Assembly (NCBI GenBank): GCA_963733935.1
Contig: CAVTEQ010000015.1
Coordinates: forward strand, 248,001 to 312,000
From: JAHFUA01 sp963733935
GTDB taxonomy: Bacteria; Acidobacteriota; Terriglobia; Terriglobales; Acidobacteriaceae
Length of the DNA: 64,000 nucleotides
Direction: 5' to 3'
The notes beneath the pieces are model-generated. The model was not told where the DNA came from. It made no database searches and saw nothing but the letters and a program-made list of their open reading frames with translations. A program made the translations under genes and the position numbers. Below are positions 28,483 to 38,169 of this stretch, piece after piece (positions within the stretch are counted from its first letter, which is position 1; every line of letters starts with the position of its first letter).

Positions 28483-30078
28483 CTAGAACCAGGTTTCGGC
28501 CTGCACTCCGTAGGTCAGGCCATTCGTTCTATTCAGATACGGCACCGCACCCACAAAGCCGCGAAGCCCATCCGACCAGTTTGCATACGTCAGGAAAGCG
28601 CGCAGTACCGGCCGGCTGAAAAACTTGCGGCCTGCTCCAATTTGCGGCGCTATCGTGAATTTGCGCAGCCAGCCGTCGTACTGACCGCTCTGGCTGTGGG
28701 TGTGGTCGAATCCTCCCTCGAACGCAAGAGAGAGATGCTCGGTGAAAAAGATTTCTGGTCTCGCACCAAAAGACACCCACTGACTCCAGCCGTGCTGCGG
28801 ATTACCGTCCCTGGTCCGCTGGTACACGAAAATTGGCATGATGGCGAACCTGTCGTTCGGCTGAAAAAGCACCTGCTCGGTGACTAGAAGCCTGGCCGCG
28901 CTGTGAAGAAACGGCGTTGGGTCATCGATCGACGTACTGAAATCGCTGGCCGCTCCAGTTCCGTACTGGATGGAAAACGCGTGATAGCCACCATGCCACT
29001 CCAGGCGCTGATGGCGCAGCCCGACCGCGTATCCATCCGTTGTTGGAATCACTGTGCCGGTCGCCGTCTCGCCCCCTTTCGAGGTTGCAAAATCGAACCA
29101 CCCGGCCCAGAGACCCGCAGGCCCCTTCAGGTCGTAGAAGCGCACGTCGATGTTGCTCTTCGTAAGATAGCCGTTTTCGGTGACGATGTCGGGCCGAGCG
29201 CCGGACAGGAACGCCAGAGCCATCTTGCCGAAGTGAAGGTCGAGGTCCTCAACGCCTCCGCCGTAACCGCTCATGTCCAGCGGGTAGAAATCGTCGATGT
29301 CAATGTGCTGGCGGCGGTAGTATCTTTCGCCTGCCCAGAACTTGGCGCCCGGCTGGCTCTCAAGTACGTTGCCGACTTGAACGAAAGCTTCACGCAGCCG
29401 GAACTGGTCGTTACCGTTGCCCCCGGGGAAATTTGCATAGCTGGCAGAGTTCGTGGTGTTGCCCTCTACCATGAACTCCGTTTTCATCCATGCCTTGTCG
29501 GAACTGTGCTCTGGATTCAGCCAATTGTTGACAAAGATCAATTCCGCGTAGGTTTCCGCTTCATTCCCCAGTCGGTATTTCGCGCCGGCGTCAGGAGCCT
29601 GGAATGCGACCTGTTGCCCGCCTACGCTATTGAGACCGTAACCAGAGCGAAAATATCCGTGGAATTCAAAGGCGCCCACCTGTTCCTGCAGCTTAGCGAT
29701 CTTTGTGTCAGCCTCTCGCAGGAGGTCATACGTAGGCTCCGAGGACAACTGGCCTTGAAAGTTCGCGCCGACCTGATTTGATTGCCCGAGGACCGCCCCC
29801 TTTGCTGCTTCTTGGGCCAGCTCTGCCGCCGAGACCGTTCCCTCTTTTGCTTTGCCGCCGGTCTCTTTCTCTTTGTCGATTTGCTGTTCCAGGGCAGCGA
29901 TGCGTTGCTCGAGGTCGCGAGTGGTCTGGTCGTACTGCTGTTTCAGCTGCTGCAGCTGCTGTTGTAGTTGGTCAGCTTGTTGAGCATTGGCAACCACGCC
30001 CCCGAAAGTAATCATCGCGACACACCCCGCGAACGACCCAAGTGGCCGCTTCCAATGGCGGGGTAAGATGGCGTTCAT
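28483..30078 (-). CDS. maltoporin-like outer membrane porin (LamB family)
   Basis: 531 residues: a signal peptide (about 1-33), a coiled coil (residues 35-75, QLQQQLQQLKQQYDQTTRD followed by further heptads), then an 18-strand-type LamB barrel beginning FEFHGYFRSGYGLN and ending YGVQAETWF with the terminal phenylalanine of outer membrane proteins. The periplasmic coiled coil is a feature of LamB-like porins outside enterics. It is the first gene of the sugar operon and would admit maltodextrins for the GlgP/MalQ/GlgX enzymes nearby. Confidence 0.9.
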   Translation of the reverse strand: MNAILPRHWKRPLGSFAGCVAMITFGGVVANAQQADQLQQQLQQLKQQYDQTTRDLEQRIAALEQQIDKEKETGGKAKEGTVSAAELAQEAAKGAVLGQSNQVGANFQGQLSSEPTYDLLREADTKIAKLQEQVGAFEFHGYFRSGYGLNSVGGQQVAFQAPDAGAKYRLGNEAETYAELIFVNNWLNPEHSSDKAWMKTEFMVEGNTTNSASYANFPGGNGNDQFRLREAFVQVGNVLESQPGAKFWAGERYYRRQHIDIDDFYPLDMSGYGGGVEDLDLHFGKMALAFLSGARPDIVTENGYLTKSNIDVRFYDLKGPAGLWAGWFDFATSKGGETATGTVIPTTDGYAVGLRHQRLEWHGGYHAFSIQYGTGAASDFSTSIDDPTPFLHSAARLLVTEQVLFQPNDRFAIMPIFVYQRTRDGNPQHGWSQWVSFGARPEIFFTEHLSLAFEGGFDHTHSQSGQYDGWLRKFTIAPQIGAGRKFFSRPVLRAFLTYANWSDGLRGFVGAVPYLNRTNGLTYGVQAETWF

Positions 30079-30290
30079 CTAAGCTGTCTGCTCCGACCTG
30101 CCTAGTGTTTTTCGCTGTCGCGACCAGGCTGAATCATGACCGTGGCGCTTTTCTTCAAGCACTTGCGATTCCACTCCGAGACACCCTACGGTATAGCGGT
30201 GCTGCGTCTCCCAAGCAGAAGCAGGTAAAGGCCTGCTCCCGGGCCAACGGCTGCCGGATCTTTCGAACCTAGGCGCGTTTAGTGCCAAGA

Positions 30291-30310
30291 GTTTGGCAAA
30301 TGACAGGTGC
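30291..30310 (+). repeat. dispersed intergenic repeat, copy 1
   Basis: GTTTGGCAAATGACAGGTGC. One of four related intergenic 20-mers in this window with the core TTGGCAAGTGACAGGTG. Confidence 0.45.
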
Positions 30311-30351
30311 AAATCTTGGAGCCCGCAAACCAGGTGTGCCTATCCAGCGCG

Positions 30352-30361
30352 AAAGCGCTTT
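30352..30361. promoter_or_regulatory. LacI/GalR-type operator candidate
   Basis: GCGAAAGCGCTTTTGT contains the perfect 10-bp palindrome AAAGCGCTTT with a central CG, the core shared by many LacI-family operators such as MalR sites and cre. It is about 275 bases upstream of the maltoporin start. A LacI-type regulator is not encoded in the window, so the binding factor is unknown. The same bases could also form a short hairpin (AGCGC-GAAA-GCGCT) followed by TTTT. Confidence 0.35.
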
Positions 30362-30415
30362 TGTCCACCAGTTCGACGATTTGGTTTTCGAAACGGCGGG
30401 CGAAGTGCTTCGATC

Positions 30416-30432
30416 CTCAGCGCCACGCTGAG
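30416..30432. promoter_or_regulatory. perfect inverted repeat, hairpin or operator
   Basis: CTCAGCG/CGCTGAG, a 7-bp perfect stem with the loop CCA, 38 bases before the GTG of the small membrane protein at 30470. It has no T tract. It may be a leader hairpin or a protein-binding site. Confidence 0.3.
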
Positions 30433-30469
30433 TTGGCCGCCGCTGGCTATTTAACAATAGGGGGAACTC

Positions 30470-30874
30470 GTGCAGTTTGACAGCGCCGCTCGGGCTGCCC
30501 TTCCCGTATCAAGCATCCTGCTTGGATTCCTCTTCGCAGGCTTTTGGTGGACCCTGAACCGGGAACTTACCTTCAAGGTTGAAGACCGTCATTTCAAGTT
30601 AGGGATAGGGCTGCTGCTGGTCGCCATGGTCATGCTGGCACTATTCGGAGTTGTGCTGCCCCTGCGGGCACTGGCTTACGCAAATTTGGGATTTTTGCTG
30701 GACTATCGAGGGGTGGTTTTGGCGCTGATCACCGTGTTTGGATATATGTTGACCGACATGGGCCACTACGGCGTTTTCAAGCTCCCGAAATGCAGAACGA
30801 AACCCGAAAGAGTTTTCTTCGCCCTCACTCTGCTCACAGTCCTTGGACTCATCGTCAAATGGTATTTTTTCTGA
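30470..30874 (+). CDS. small four-helix membrane protein, unknown
   Basis: 134 residues, starting at a GTG preceded by GGGGGA seven bases upstream. Four hydrophobic segments are evident (about 14-30, 44-66, 78-98 and 114-133). The third loop carries MLTDMGHYGVFKLPKCRTKPER. I do not recognise the family. It faces away from the maltoporin operon across the control region. Codon use and the good ribosome binding site support a real gene. Confidence 0.55.
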   Translation: MQFDSAARAALPVSSILLGFLFAGFWWTLNRELTFKVEDRHFKLGIGLLLVAMVMLALFGVVLPLRALAYANLGFLLDYRGVVLALITVFGYMLTDMGHYGVFKLPKCRTKPERVFFALTLLTVLGLIVKWYFF

Positions 30875-30899
30875 CCGCTGCGCCTCCAAGGGGGTCGCC

Positions 30900-31250
30900 G
30901 TGACCCGGAGGCCGCACGTCTTCCCGCTCGCAATTGTCATCGTTGTCACGCTCACACCTGCGCTCGCTGCTCAGAAAACTAATTTGAATCGCGCGCTTCT
31001 TGCGGCCGTGCTCATGGGCTTAAGCGCCGTTTGTGTGTCAGCGGCTGCCACGGAACAGAAGACCGATTCCGCGATACGCGGCGGTGGTGCCCAGCAGACG
31101 GGACAATATGCCGTAACGCCTGAACCGGAGGAACACGGTCCTTCGCAAAAGGCAGTGCAGAAGAGCCTCGGCGAAAGAGAGATGCGCCCCCGGTCGTCCG
31201 TTGTCAGAGCGGTTGATGGCAGTAATTGGGCAGGTGACGGGTGCTTCTAA
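30900..31250 (+). CDS. possible small exported protein
   Basis: 116 residues from a GTG at 30900 with AAGGGGG at 30888-30894 (five-base gap). Two hydrophobic segments lie near the N-terminus (LAIVIVVTLTPALAA and ALLAAVLMGLSAVCVSAAA), the second of which could be the real signal peptide from an internal start. The rest is polar with no recognisable motif. The last nine codons fall in a copy of the dispersed repeat (31225-31244), so the true C-terminus may have been altered. A weak call, resting on the ribosome binding site and signal-like start. Confidence 0.3.
   Translation: MTRRPHVFPLAIVIVVTLTPALAAQKTNLNRALLAAVLMGLSAVCVSAAATEQKTDSAIRGGGAQQTGQYAVTPEPEEHGPSQKAVQKSLGEREMRPRSSVVRAVDGSNWAGDGCF
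31225..31244 (+). repeat. dispersed repeat, copy 2 (diverged)
   Basis: ATTGGGCAGGTGACGGGTGC, differing from copy 1 at five of twenty positions. It lies just before the end of the oxidoreductase gene on the opposite strand. Confidence 0.35.
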
Positions 31251-31258
31251 ACGGAAGG

Positions 31259-32281
31259 TTATAACTTAACCGACTGATTGGTTTCCGCCGAACGAAGGAG
31301 TGCCCGAATAATACGCACATCAGCAAAACCTTCTTCGCCAGAGGGCGATGGGTCTTGATTCTTGAGCAGGCAGTCCGAAAAATAGGACAGTTGTAGCGCG
31401 AACTGATCCTGCTCGGGGAAGACATGCTCCTTGGCTTGCCCATCAACGATGAGATAATGCTTGGACATGCCCGCCCGTTCATACGCGGGATCCGATCGCA
31501 AAACTCCTTTGCTTCCCACCACTTCATAGGCCGACACGCGTGCGGCCCCGAAACTACAGGTGAACGTTGCCAGCCGGCCACCGGAAAAGCGGAGTGTCGC
31601 ACTGGTACTCTCCGCCACTTCGCGAAATTTCGGATCGTCTAGGCTCGCATTCATCGCAAATACTTCGTGGGGTTCCTCGCCAAACAGGTGGCGAGCGGCG
31701 TTGATGCAATAGATCCCAATGTCATACAGGGGGCCGCCGCCCAGGGCCTTCTGCAAGCGCACGTTTCCTTCTTTAACTTGAAAACTGAAGACTGAATTGA
31801 AGATGCGAGGATTGCCAATTTGGCCGGATGCCACAGTTCCAATGGCCGCCAGGTGCGATCGTGCAAATTGCATACGATAAGCGATCATCAGCTTGACCTG
31901 ATTCTGGCGTGCTTCCCGAATCATCAAGTCACAGTCGGCTGCACTGACAGCCATGGGCTTCTCACACAACACGTGAATTCCCGCTTGCGCGGCAGCCACG
32001 GAGTACTCGCAGTGCATGCTATTGGGCAACGCGATATAGACAGCGTCGATTTCTCCACTGTGAAGACACTCCTCATACCGTTCGTATGAATATGTTCGTG
32101 GTACCTGATACCTCTCGCTTAGCTCCCTCAATTTGGCGGAATCGCCTGAGACCAGGGCTCGCAGCTCGGAGTTTTCCTGCGCATGCGCAAAAGCTGGAAG
32201 GACGGCTGCCTGCGCGATATGGCCGAGCCCCACGACCGCGTAACGGACTCTTCGATCAGTCTGATTCGCTGAAGCTGGCAT
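31259..32281 (-). CDS. Gfo/Idh/MocA-family oxidoreductase
   Basis: 340 residues with the Rossmann fold YAVVGLGHIAQAAVLPAF and the family lysine motif in HVLCEKPMAVSAADCD. The C-terminal domain has GGGPLYDIGIYCINAARHLFGEEP, whose Asp and His fit the usual active site. These enzymes oxidise or reduce sugars and cyclitols with NAD(P). It resembles glucose-fructose oxidoreductase relatives but lacks the Tat signal of the periplasmic form. It starts one base before the malQ stop, so it is the last gene of the glgP-pgm-malQ operon and probably acts on a glucose derivative. Confidence 0.85.
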   Translation of the reverse strand: MPASANQTDRRVRYAVVGLGHIAQAAVLPAFAHAQENSELRALVSGDSAKLRELSERYQVPRTYSYERYEECLHSGEIDAVYIALPNSMHCEYSVAAAQAGIHVLCEKPMAVSAADCDLMIREARQNQVKLMIAYRMQFARSHLAAIGTVASGQIGNPRIFNSVFSFQVKEGNVRLQKALGGGPLYDIGIYCINAARHLFGEEPHEVFAMNASLDDPKFREVAESTSATLRFSGGRLATFTCSFGAARVSAYEVVGSKGVLRSDPAYERAGMSKHYLIVDGQAKEHVFPEQDQFALQLSYFSDCLLKNQDPSPSGEEGFADVRIIRALLRSAETNQSVKL

Positions 32282-33867
32282 TCACGAAGCCGCCTTGGTG
32301 ACGCGGCTAGTGCGCAGATTCTCGATACTGACCGCGCGCTTCGTGCTTTCAGTCAGCTCGCGCAGCCATTCAAACGCGGACACCGCTAACATTTTGTCGG
32401 TGCAACGCCAGCGCCAGTTCCTATCGGCCCGACCGGGCACGTTCATCCGCGCTTCCCTGCCGAGGTTCAGGAGATCCTGCAACGGAGCAATGGCCAACGC
32501 GGCTACCGACGACCATGCCAGGCGCATCAGCGCCGGAGCCGCTTCGACGCTCTCCCCCGGCGTGCGTTTCAGGTAATTCCAGAAGTTCTGCCGCTGGTCG
32601 TCCGGCAATTCGTCGTACCATTCGCGAGTGGTCGGGATTGTCATGCGTACCGGTATACACGACCGTGTTGGTGAACAAAATTGTGCGGCAGATAGGGATT
32701 GTCGGCATGGCCGTCGAAGGCGAACTGCAGCACCCGGGTCCCGGGCACGTGAAATTGGTCACGCAGTGCCCGCACGTCGGGCGTAATCACACCCAGATCC
32801 TCGGCGATGAACGGCAGGCGGCCCAGCTCTTTTTGTACTGCTTGAAAGAAGCTAGCGCCCGGGCCCGGCACCCATTCTCCGGACTGAGCCGTTGCTGCCC
32901 CGGCAGGAACGTGCCACGCGGCCGCGAACCCGCGGAAGTGATCCAGGCGAATCACATCCACGTGAGCCAGCAGCGCACGCAGCCGGTCTATACACCACCG
33001 ATAACCAGTCGAACGAAGGGCGTCCCAGTTGTAGACGGGATTGCCCCACAACTGTCCCTGCGCGCTGAAATAGTCGGGAGGAACCCCGGCGACGAAGCGC
33101 GGCCGACGCTGCTCATCCAGCAGAAATAACTCCGGGTTAGCCCAAACATCGCTGGAATCCGGGGAAACGAAAAAGGGCAGGTCGCCGATCAAGCCTACGC
33201 CTTTGGCATGGGCATACTCCTTGAGTTGATCACCCTGGCGGAACAGCAGGAATTGTGCAAAGCGAACCTGATCGATTTGACTCGCCAACTCCCGGCGCGC
33301 CTTGGCCAGAGCATCTGGTCTGCGCTGGACTAACTCTACCGGCCACTCGAGGTAATACGCACCGTCATACTTGGCTTTCAGCGCTCGGAATAGAGCATAG
33401 TCTTCCAGCCAATTTGCCTGCTGAGCGCAGAACTCCTCATAGGCAGGCTGCAAGTCTTTGCGCTCTCCTGCTTTGAAGTTTGCCCACGCCTTTTCAAACA
33501 GCCGGTGCTTGAATGGGATGACAGAGTCGTAGTCGACCACGTCGGCAGCAAAGTGATACTCACAATCGCCCGCCTGTAGCAGCCCGTCCGAGATCAGGGC
33601 CCCCGGACTGATCAGCAGGCCGTTGCCGGCAAAGGATGACAGGGATTGATACGGCGAGTTTCCGTAACCGGTCGGGCCAAGCGGCAGCGATTGCCACCAT
33701 CGCTGGCCAGAATCATGCAGGCGATCAACCCACGAAAACGCCGACGGTCCCAGATCACCAATGCCATACGGCGAGGGCAGAGAGGTGACGTGCAGCAGCA
33801 AGCCGGAAGCGCGGTAGTCGGGCGGAAAGGGCGGAACACCCGTTGGCCCGCCGGTTGCGCTCATCAC
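32282..33867 (-). CDS. malQ: 4-alpha-glucanotransferase (amylomaltase), two frameshifts
   Basis: Transfers maltodextrin segments and releases glucose. The N-terminal part reads ASGLLLHVTSLPSPYGIGDLGPSAFSWVDRL in family style, then WGNPVYNWDALR, VIRLDHFRGFAAAWHVPAG (nucleophile Asp) and FIAEDLGVITPDVRALR (acid Glu). The conserved block NTVVYTGTHDNPTTREWY (transition-state Asp in HDN) is split over three frames: one extra G near 32670-32671 and one extra C at 32633. Removing both gives 527 residues, the normal GH77 size. Without repair the Asp and C-terminus would be lost. It is coupled to pgm by an ATGA overlap. Confidence 0.9.
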
Positions 33868-35567
33868 TTCGCTCCGGAGGAACCGAGTGCATTGCTCACC
33901 ATCTCCTGGGCTTCGCTCAAGATCGCGTTCAGATGTGCCTGGCTCTTGAAGCTTTCAGCGTAGATCTTGTAGATGTCCTCCGTGCCCGAAGGCCGGGCCG
34001 CAAACCAGCCGCTCTTCGCCACGACTTTCAGTCCGCCGATGGGAGCATCATTGCCCGGCGCTTTGGTCAGCTTGGCGGTGATTGGCTCGCCCGCCAGATC
34101 CGACTCCTTTACCGCGTCAGGCGAGAGCTTTTGCAATCGCGATTTCTGCTCGGGGGTGGCAGGCGCATCGATGCGTGTGTAGTACGGAGTGCCGAACTCC
34201 GCCGTCAGTTCGCGATAGTGCTCGCCGGGATCTTTGGCCGTGCGGGCGGTGATTTCAGCCGCCAGCAGGTCCATGATTGGCCCGTCCTTGTCGGTGGTCC
34301 AAACCGTCCCGTCAAGGCGAAGGAAACTGGCGCCAGCGCTCTCTTCCCCGCCGAAACAGTACGAACCGTCAACCAGTCCTGGCACAAACCACTTAAAGCC
34401 CACTGGCACTTCGCGCAACTGGCGGCCTAGCTTTTGGACCACCCGATCGATCATGCTGCTGCTCACCAGGGTCTTTCCCACGGCTGCATCCTGACGCCAC
34501 TGTGGGCGGTGCGTTAGCAAATACCGAATAGCCACCGCGAGGTAATGGTTCGGGTTCATCAAACCCGCCACTGGCGTGACGATCCCGTGGCGGTCCGCGT
34601 CCGTATCATTGGCGAAAGCCACCTGATATTTGTCTTTCAGCCCGACGAGCCGGGCCATCGCATACGGGCTGGAACAATCCATGCGAATCTTGCCGTCGTG
34701 ATCGACCGTCATGAAAGAAAACGTCGGGTCGATCGTTGGATTTACGACGGCGATGTCCAGCCCGTAAATGGAGTTGATCGGCTCCCAATACGGCCGCGCG
34801 GCCCCGCCCAGGGGGTCCACGCCAAGCTTGAGTTTGGCGGCGCGAATCGCATCCATGTCGACGACGTTCTTGAGGTCGCGAACGTACGGCATGATGAAAT
34901 CTTCCTGGTGGGTGGACGCGGCCTGGATGGCTTTGTTGAACGGAACTCGCTTGACCCCTGCATTCCCGGCTCGCAGCAGTTCGTTTGCCCGGGTTTCGAC
35001 CCAGTGCGTCACGTCGGTATCGGCTGGGCCGCCGTTGGTGGGGTTGTACTTGAAGCCTCCATCCTCCGGCGGATTGTGCGATGGCGTAACCACGATGCCG
35101 TCAGCAAGGTGTTCTTTGCGGCCGCGGTTGTAAACCAGTATGGCTCGCGAGATGACGGGAGTCGGAGTCACCCCGTCTCCTTGCTGGATGATCGTCTCCA
35201 CGTTGTTCGCCGCCAGCACCTCGAGTGCGGTGCGCTGTGCGGGCCCGGACACGGCGTGCGTGTCTTTCCCCATATAGAGTGGGCCATCCGTGCCCTGCTC
35301 ACGCCGATAGTCGCAAATCGCCTGGGTAATGGCCAGGATGTGCGCTTCATTGAATGTGCCGTGCAGAGGCGAGCCGCGGTGTCCGCTGGTACCGAAGCTA
35401 ACGAGCTGGTTGGGATCATTCACGTCGGGCCGCCGCTCAAAATATTCTTTCTCCAGGCGCGCCACGTCCACCAGCAGATCCTTGGGAGCAGGTTTGCCTG
35501 CGAGCGGGGAAACCGTCATTCCGCCAGTTTCAAGTGCGATTGACCGTGTTTCTAGAGTATTGGGCAT
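33864..35567 (-). CDS. pgm: phosphoglucomutase (alpha-D-glucose phosphate specific)
   Basis: Links glucose-1-phosphate from GlgP to glucose-6-phosphate. The 567-residue protein has FGTSGHRGSPLHGTFNEAHI, the phosphoserine loop VTPSHNPPEDGGFKYNP, the metal loop FANDTDADRHGIV, the sugar loop CFGGEESAGASFLR and the phosphate-binding loop RPSGTEDIYKIYAES. These match the E. coli Pgm subgroup. The ATG at 35567 has AAGGTGG five bases upstream. The gene overlaps the glgP stop by 16 bases. Confidence 0.94.
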   Translation of the reverse strand: MPNTLETRSIALETGGMTVSPLAGKPAPKDLLVDVARLEKEYFERRPDVNDPNQLVSFGTSGHRGSPLHGTFNEAHILAITQAICDYRREQGTDGPLYMGKDTHAVSGPAQRTALEVLAANNVETIIQQGDGVTPTPVISRAILVYNRGRKEHLADGIVVTPSHNPPEDGGFKYNPTNGGPADTDVTHWVETRANELLRAGNAGVKRVPFNKAIQAASTHQEDFIMPYVRDLKNVVDMDAIRAAKLKLGVDPLGGAARPYWEPINSIYGLDIAVVNPTIDPTFSFMTVDHDGKIRMDCSSPYAMARLVGLKDKYQVAFANDTDADRHGIVTPVAGLMNPNHYLAVAIRYLLTHRPQWRQDAAVGKTLVSSSMIDRVVQKLGRQLREVPVGFKWFVPGLVDGSYCFGGEESAGASFLRLDGTVWTTDKDGPIMDLLAAEITARTAKDPGEHYRELTAEFGTPYYTRIDAPATPEQKSRLQKLSPDAVKESDLAGEPITAKLTKAPGNDAPIGGLKVVAKSGWFAARPSGTEDIYKIYAESFKSQAHLNAILSEAQEMVSNALGSSGAK

Positions 35568-38081
35568 GGTTCCACCTTCCAGATTTCAGAGGCGTATTGA
35601 GCAATGGTGCGGTCGCTCGAAAACTTCCCGGAGCTTGCTACATTGAGGATTGCTTTGTGCGCCCATGCGCCAGGATCGGCATACAGGGCGCCGAGCTGTT
35701 CCTGCGCATGGCAGTAGGAGGTCAGGTCCGCCAGGTGCATGTAGTAATCGCCTTGCGTCAGGAGGGTATCGCGCAACGGAGCGAACACTCCTGGTTCGTT
35801 TCGGCTGAAGTAGTCAGAGAAAATCAGGTCCAGAGCCGCTCGAGTCTTTGGCTCATTTTCATAGTGCCAGTAAGGACTGTACCAGGAGCGGCTATTCTCG
35901 ACCTGCTGTACGGTGAGGCCGAACAGGAAAAAGTTCTCTTCCCCGGCCTCCTCGGCCATTTCGATGGTGGCGCCGTCGCGCGTTCCCACCGTTAAGGCTC
36001 CGTTCATCATGAACTTCATATTGCTCGTGCCGCTGGCTTCATAGCCGGCAGTCGAGATCTGGTTGGAGACATCGCTGGCCGGAATCAGCCGTTCGGCCAG
36101 CGAAACGTTGTACTCCGGCAAAAAGACAACCTTGATGCGGCCACGTACAGCAGGGTCATCGTCAATCGTGTCTGCCAGGTTGTTGATGAACTTTATGATC
36201 AGCTTGGCCAAGCGGTAAGCTGGCGCCGCTTTGCCGGCGAAAAAGAATGTGCGCGGCGCCATCTCCGTGTTCGGATTCTCCCGCAGTTGGTTATAAACCA
36301 CCACGATTCGCAGCGCGTTGAGCAGTTGTCTTTTATATTCGTGGATGCGCTTGATATGGCAGTCGAAGATCGTATTCGGGTCCACGATCTGCCCCGACGT
36401 CGATTTGAGCCAATTGGCAAACCGGACTTTGGCCTCGTGCTTTGAGCTAAGAAACAATTCACGAGCGCTCTTGTCTTCGGCAAACGGCTTCAGTTGCTTG
36501 AGCTGGCTCAGGTCGGTGATCCAACCTTCGCCGATGACTTGCGTAATTGCACGGGCCGACGCGGGATTGGCTTCCAGCAACCAGCGCCGCGGCGTGACCC
36601 CGTTGGTTTTGTTGCTAAAACGCTCAGGATACATTTCGGCCAGGTCCTTGACCGTCATTGTCCGCAATAGCTTGGAGTGGATCGCAGCAACTCCATTGGT
36701 GCTGTGCGAGCCGACGATCGCGAGGTTGGCCATGCGGATCTTGCGCTGGCTGCCCTCTTCCACCAGGCTCACACGCTCGACACGCCCCTCGTCGCCCGGA
36801 AAGCGAGTACGGACTTCGTCGAGGAGCCGCCGGTTGATTTCGTAGATGATTTCCAGATGCCGCGGAAGAACCATCTCGAACGCCGCCACGGGCCATTTCT
36901 CGAGAGCCTCGGGTAGCAACGTGTGATTGGTATATGCAAGCGTCCTCTTCGTGAGGTCCCAGGCGTGGTCCCATCCCAGGCGCGCATCGTCCAGCAAAAT
37001 TCGCATTAACTCAGCAACCGCCATGGAAGGATGCGTGTCATTGAGTTGGATGGCGACCTTCTCGGGCAGCTTGTCCCAATCCGCGTTGTGCCGCTGAAAG
37101 CGGCGCACCAGGTCGGCCAGTGAACACGCGACCAGGAAATACTCCTGCAGAAAGCGCAGTCCTTGCCCACGGCTTGTGGAATCGTCGGGATAGAGCACCC
37201 GCGTTAGGGATTCCGCCTCGAGAGTTTCCCCCAGCGCGCCCACGAAGTCGCCTTTGCCGAATTCCTCGAAATCGAAGGAATCCGGCGCCGCCGCGGCCCA
37301 GAGCCGAAGAGTGTTAATCGTCTTTCCCCCGTAACCCACGACCGGACGATCAAAGGGTATGCCGATCAGGCTCGACGGCCGGCCTGGGATCACTTGGAAG
37401 TCACCGCCCCGCAGTTGAAAGGTGCAGTTCATCTTGACTTCTACCTGCTCGTGCGGCCGAGCGATCTCCCAGGGATCGCTGTCGCGAAGCCAATTATCGG
37501 GGCTCTCCTTTTGCCAGCCATTCACGATGGTCTGCTTGAACATGCCGTACTCGTAGCGCAGACCGTAGCCGGTAGCTGGGAGCTGCATCGTGGCCATCGA
37601 GTCGAGGAAGCAGGCCGCGAGCCGGCCCAAGCCTCCATTCCCCAGGCCTGCATCTGGTTCCTGCTCGACCAGTTCAAGCCAATCGATTCCTTTTTGTTGA
37701 ACCTGCATGCGCCAAAACGGGATCGAGCAAAAGGTTGGTAACGTTATTGGCCAACGAACGCCCGAGGAGAAACTCCAGAGAAAGGTAGTAAATACGTTTG
37801 GCATTTTGCTGTTCGTAGGTTTTCTTCGTCAGCACCCAGCGTTGCGCCAGGACGTCGCGTACGGAACGGGAGAACGCTTCAAAGCGCTCACGCGCGCTTG
37901 CCACCTTCGGATCGATCGCCCTGTCAAAAACCAGGTGCCGTTCGTAGAACGCGTTTTCCGTCCCGACAAACGGAATCGGGCCGCATCCGTACTGCTGGAG
38001 AAGTTCGGAAAATCTGGCTGAACTCGTTGTCGTGGGGGCTAAGGTTACGAACTTCGGCTGCACCACACTCTTTGTGCTCAT
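35552..38081 (-). CDS. glgP: glycogen/maltodextrin phosphorylase (one frameshift)
   Basis: Releases glucose-1-phosphate from alpha-1,4-glucans. The short N-terminal piece ends ...KRIYYLSLEFLLGRSLANNVTN in parts, then the frame breaks at CC 37702-37703. One base less joins DPVLAHA to VQQKGIDWLELVEQEPDAGLGNGGLGRLAACFLDS. The rest shows GTRDGATIEM and the pyridoxal-phosphate region EASGTSNMKFMMNGALTVG. The restored length is 842 residues, typical of GT35. The unrepaired gene would give a useless 135-residue peptide plus a headless enzyme. First gene of the glgP-pgm-malQ-oxidoreductase operon. Confidence 0.93.
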
Positions 38082-38169
38082 TGGAGATCCTTGTAGTCTG
38101 TCTTAGATGAGGTCGGTTGCATTGAAGACCCAGAAACTAAGAAACTTCTCGCCGGCCAAACGGGTCGAC

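Larger units (their letters stand above)
30079..30469. other. divergent control region upstream of the maltoporin operon
   Basis: 391 bases without a convincing gene. It holds one copy of a dispersed 20-bp repeat (30291-30310), the palindrome AAAGCGCTTT (30352-30361), and a strong hairpin (30416-30432). Promoters for the large sugar operon and for the small membrane protein on the other strand must lie here. Confidence 0.5.

Noticed and set aside
28903..29781. 292-codon plus-strand frame within the maltoporin gene
   Set aside because: Antisense to a convincing LamB-type porin, with no ribosome binding site or motif.
32630..32680. Programmed frameshift in malQ, since an ATGA overlap lies at the junction
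   Set aside because: Two separate extra bases are needed within 40 bases and no slippery heptamer is present. Similar single-base breaks elsewhere point to sequencing error.
34545..35543. 332-codon open frame on the plus strand inside pgm
   Set aside because: Shadow of pgm on the opposite strand. pgm has every catalytic loop in its own frame.
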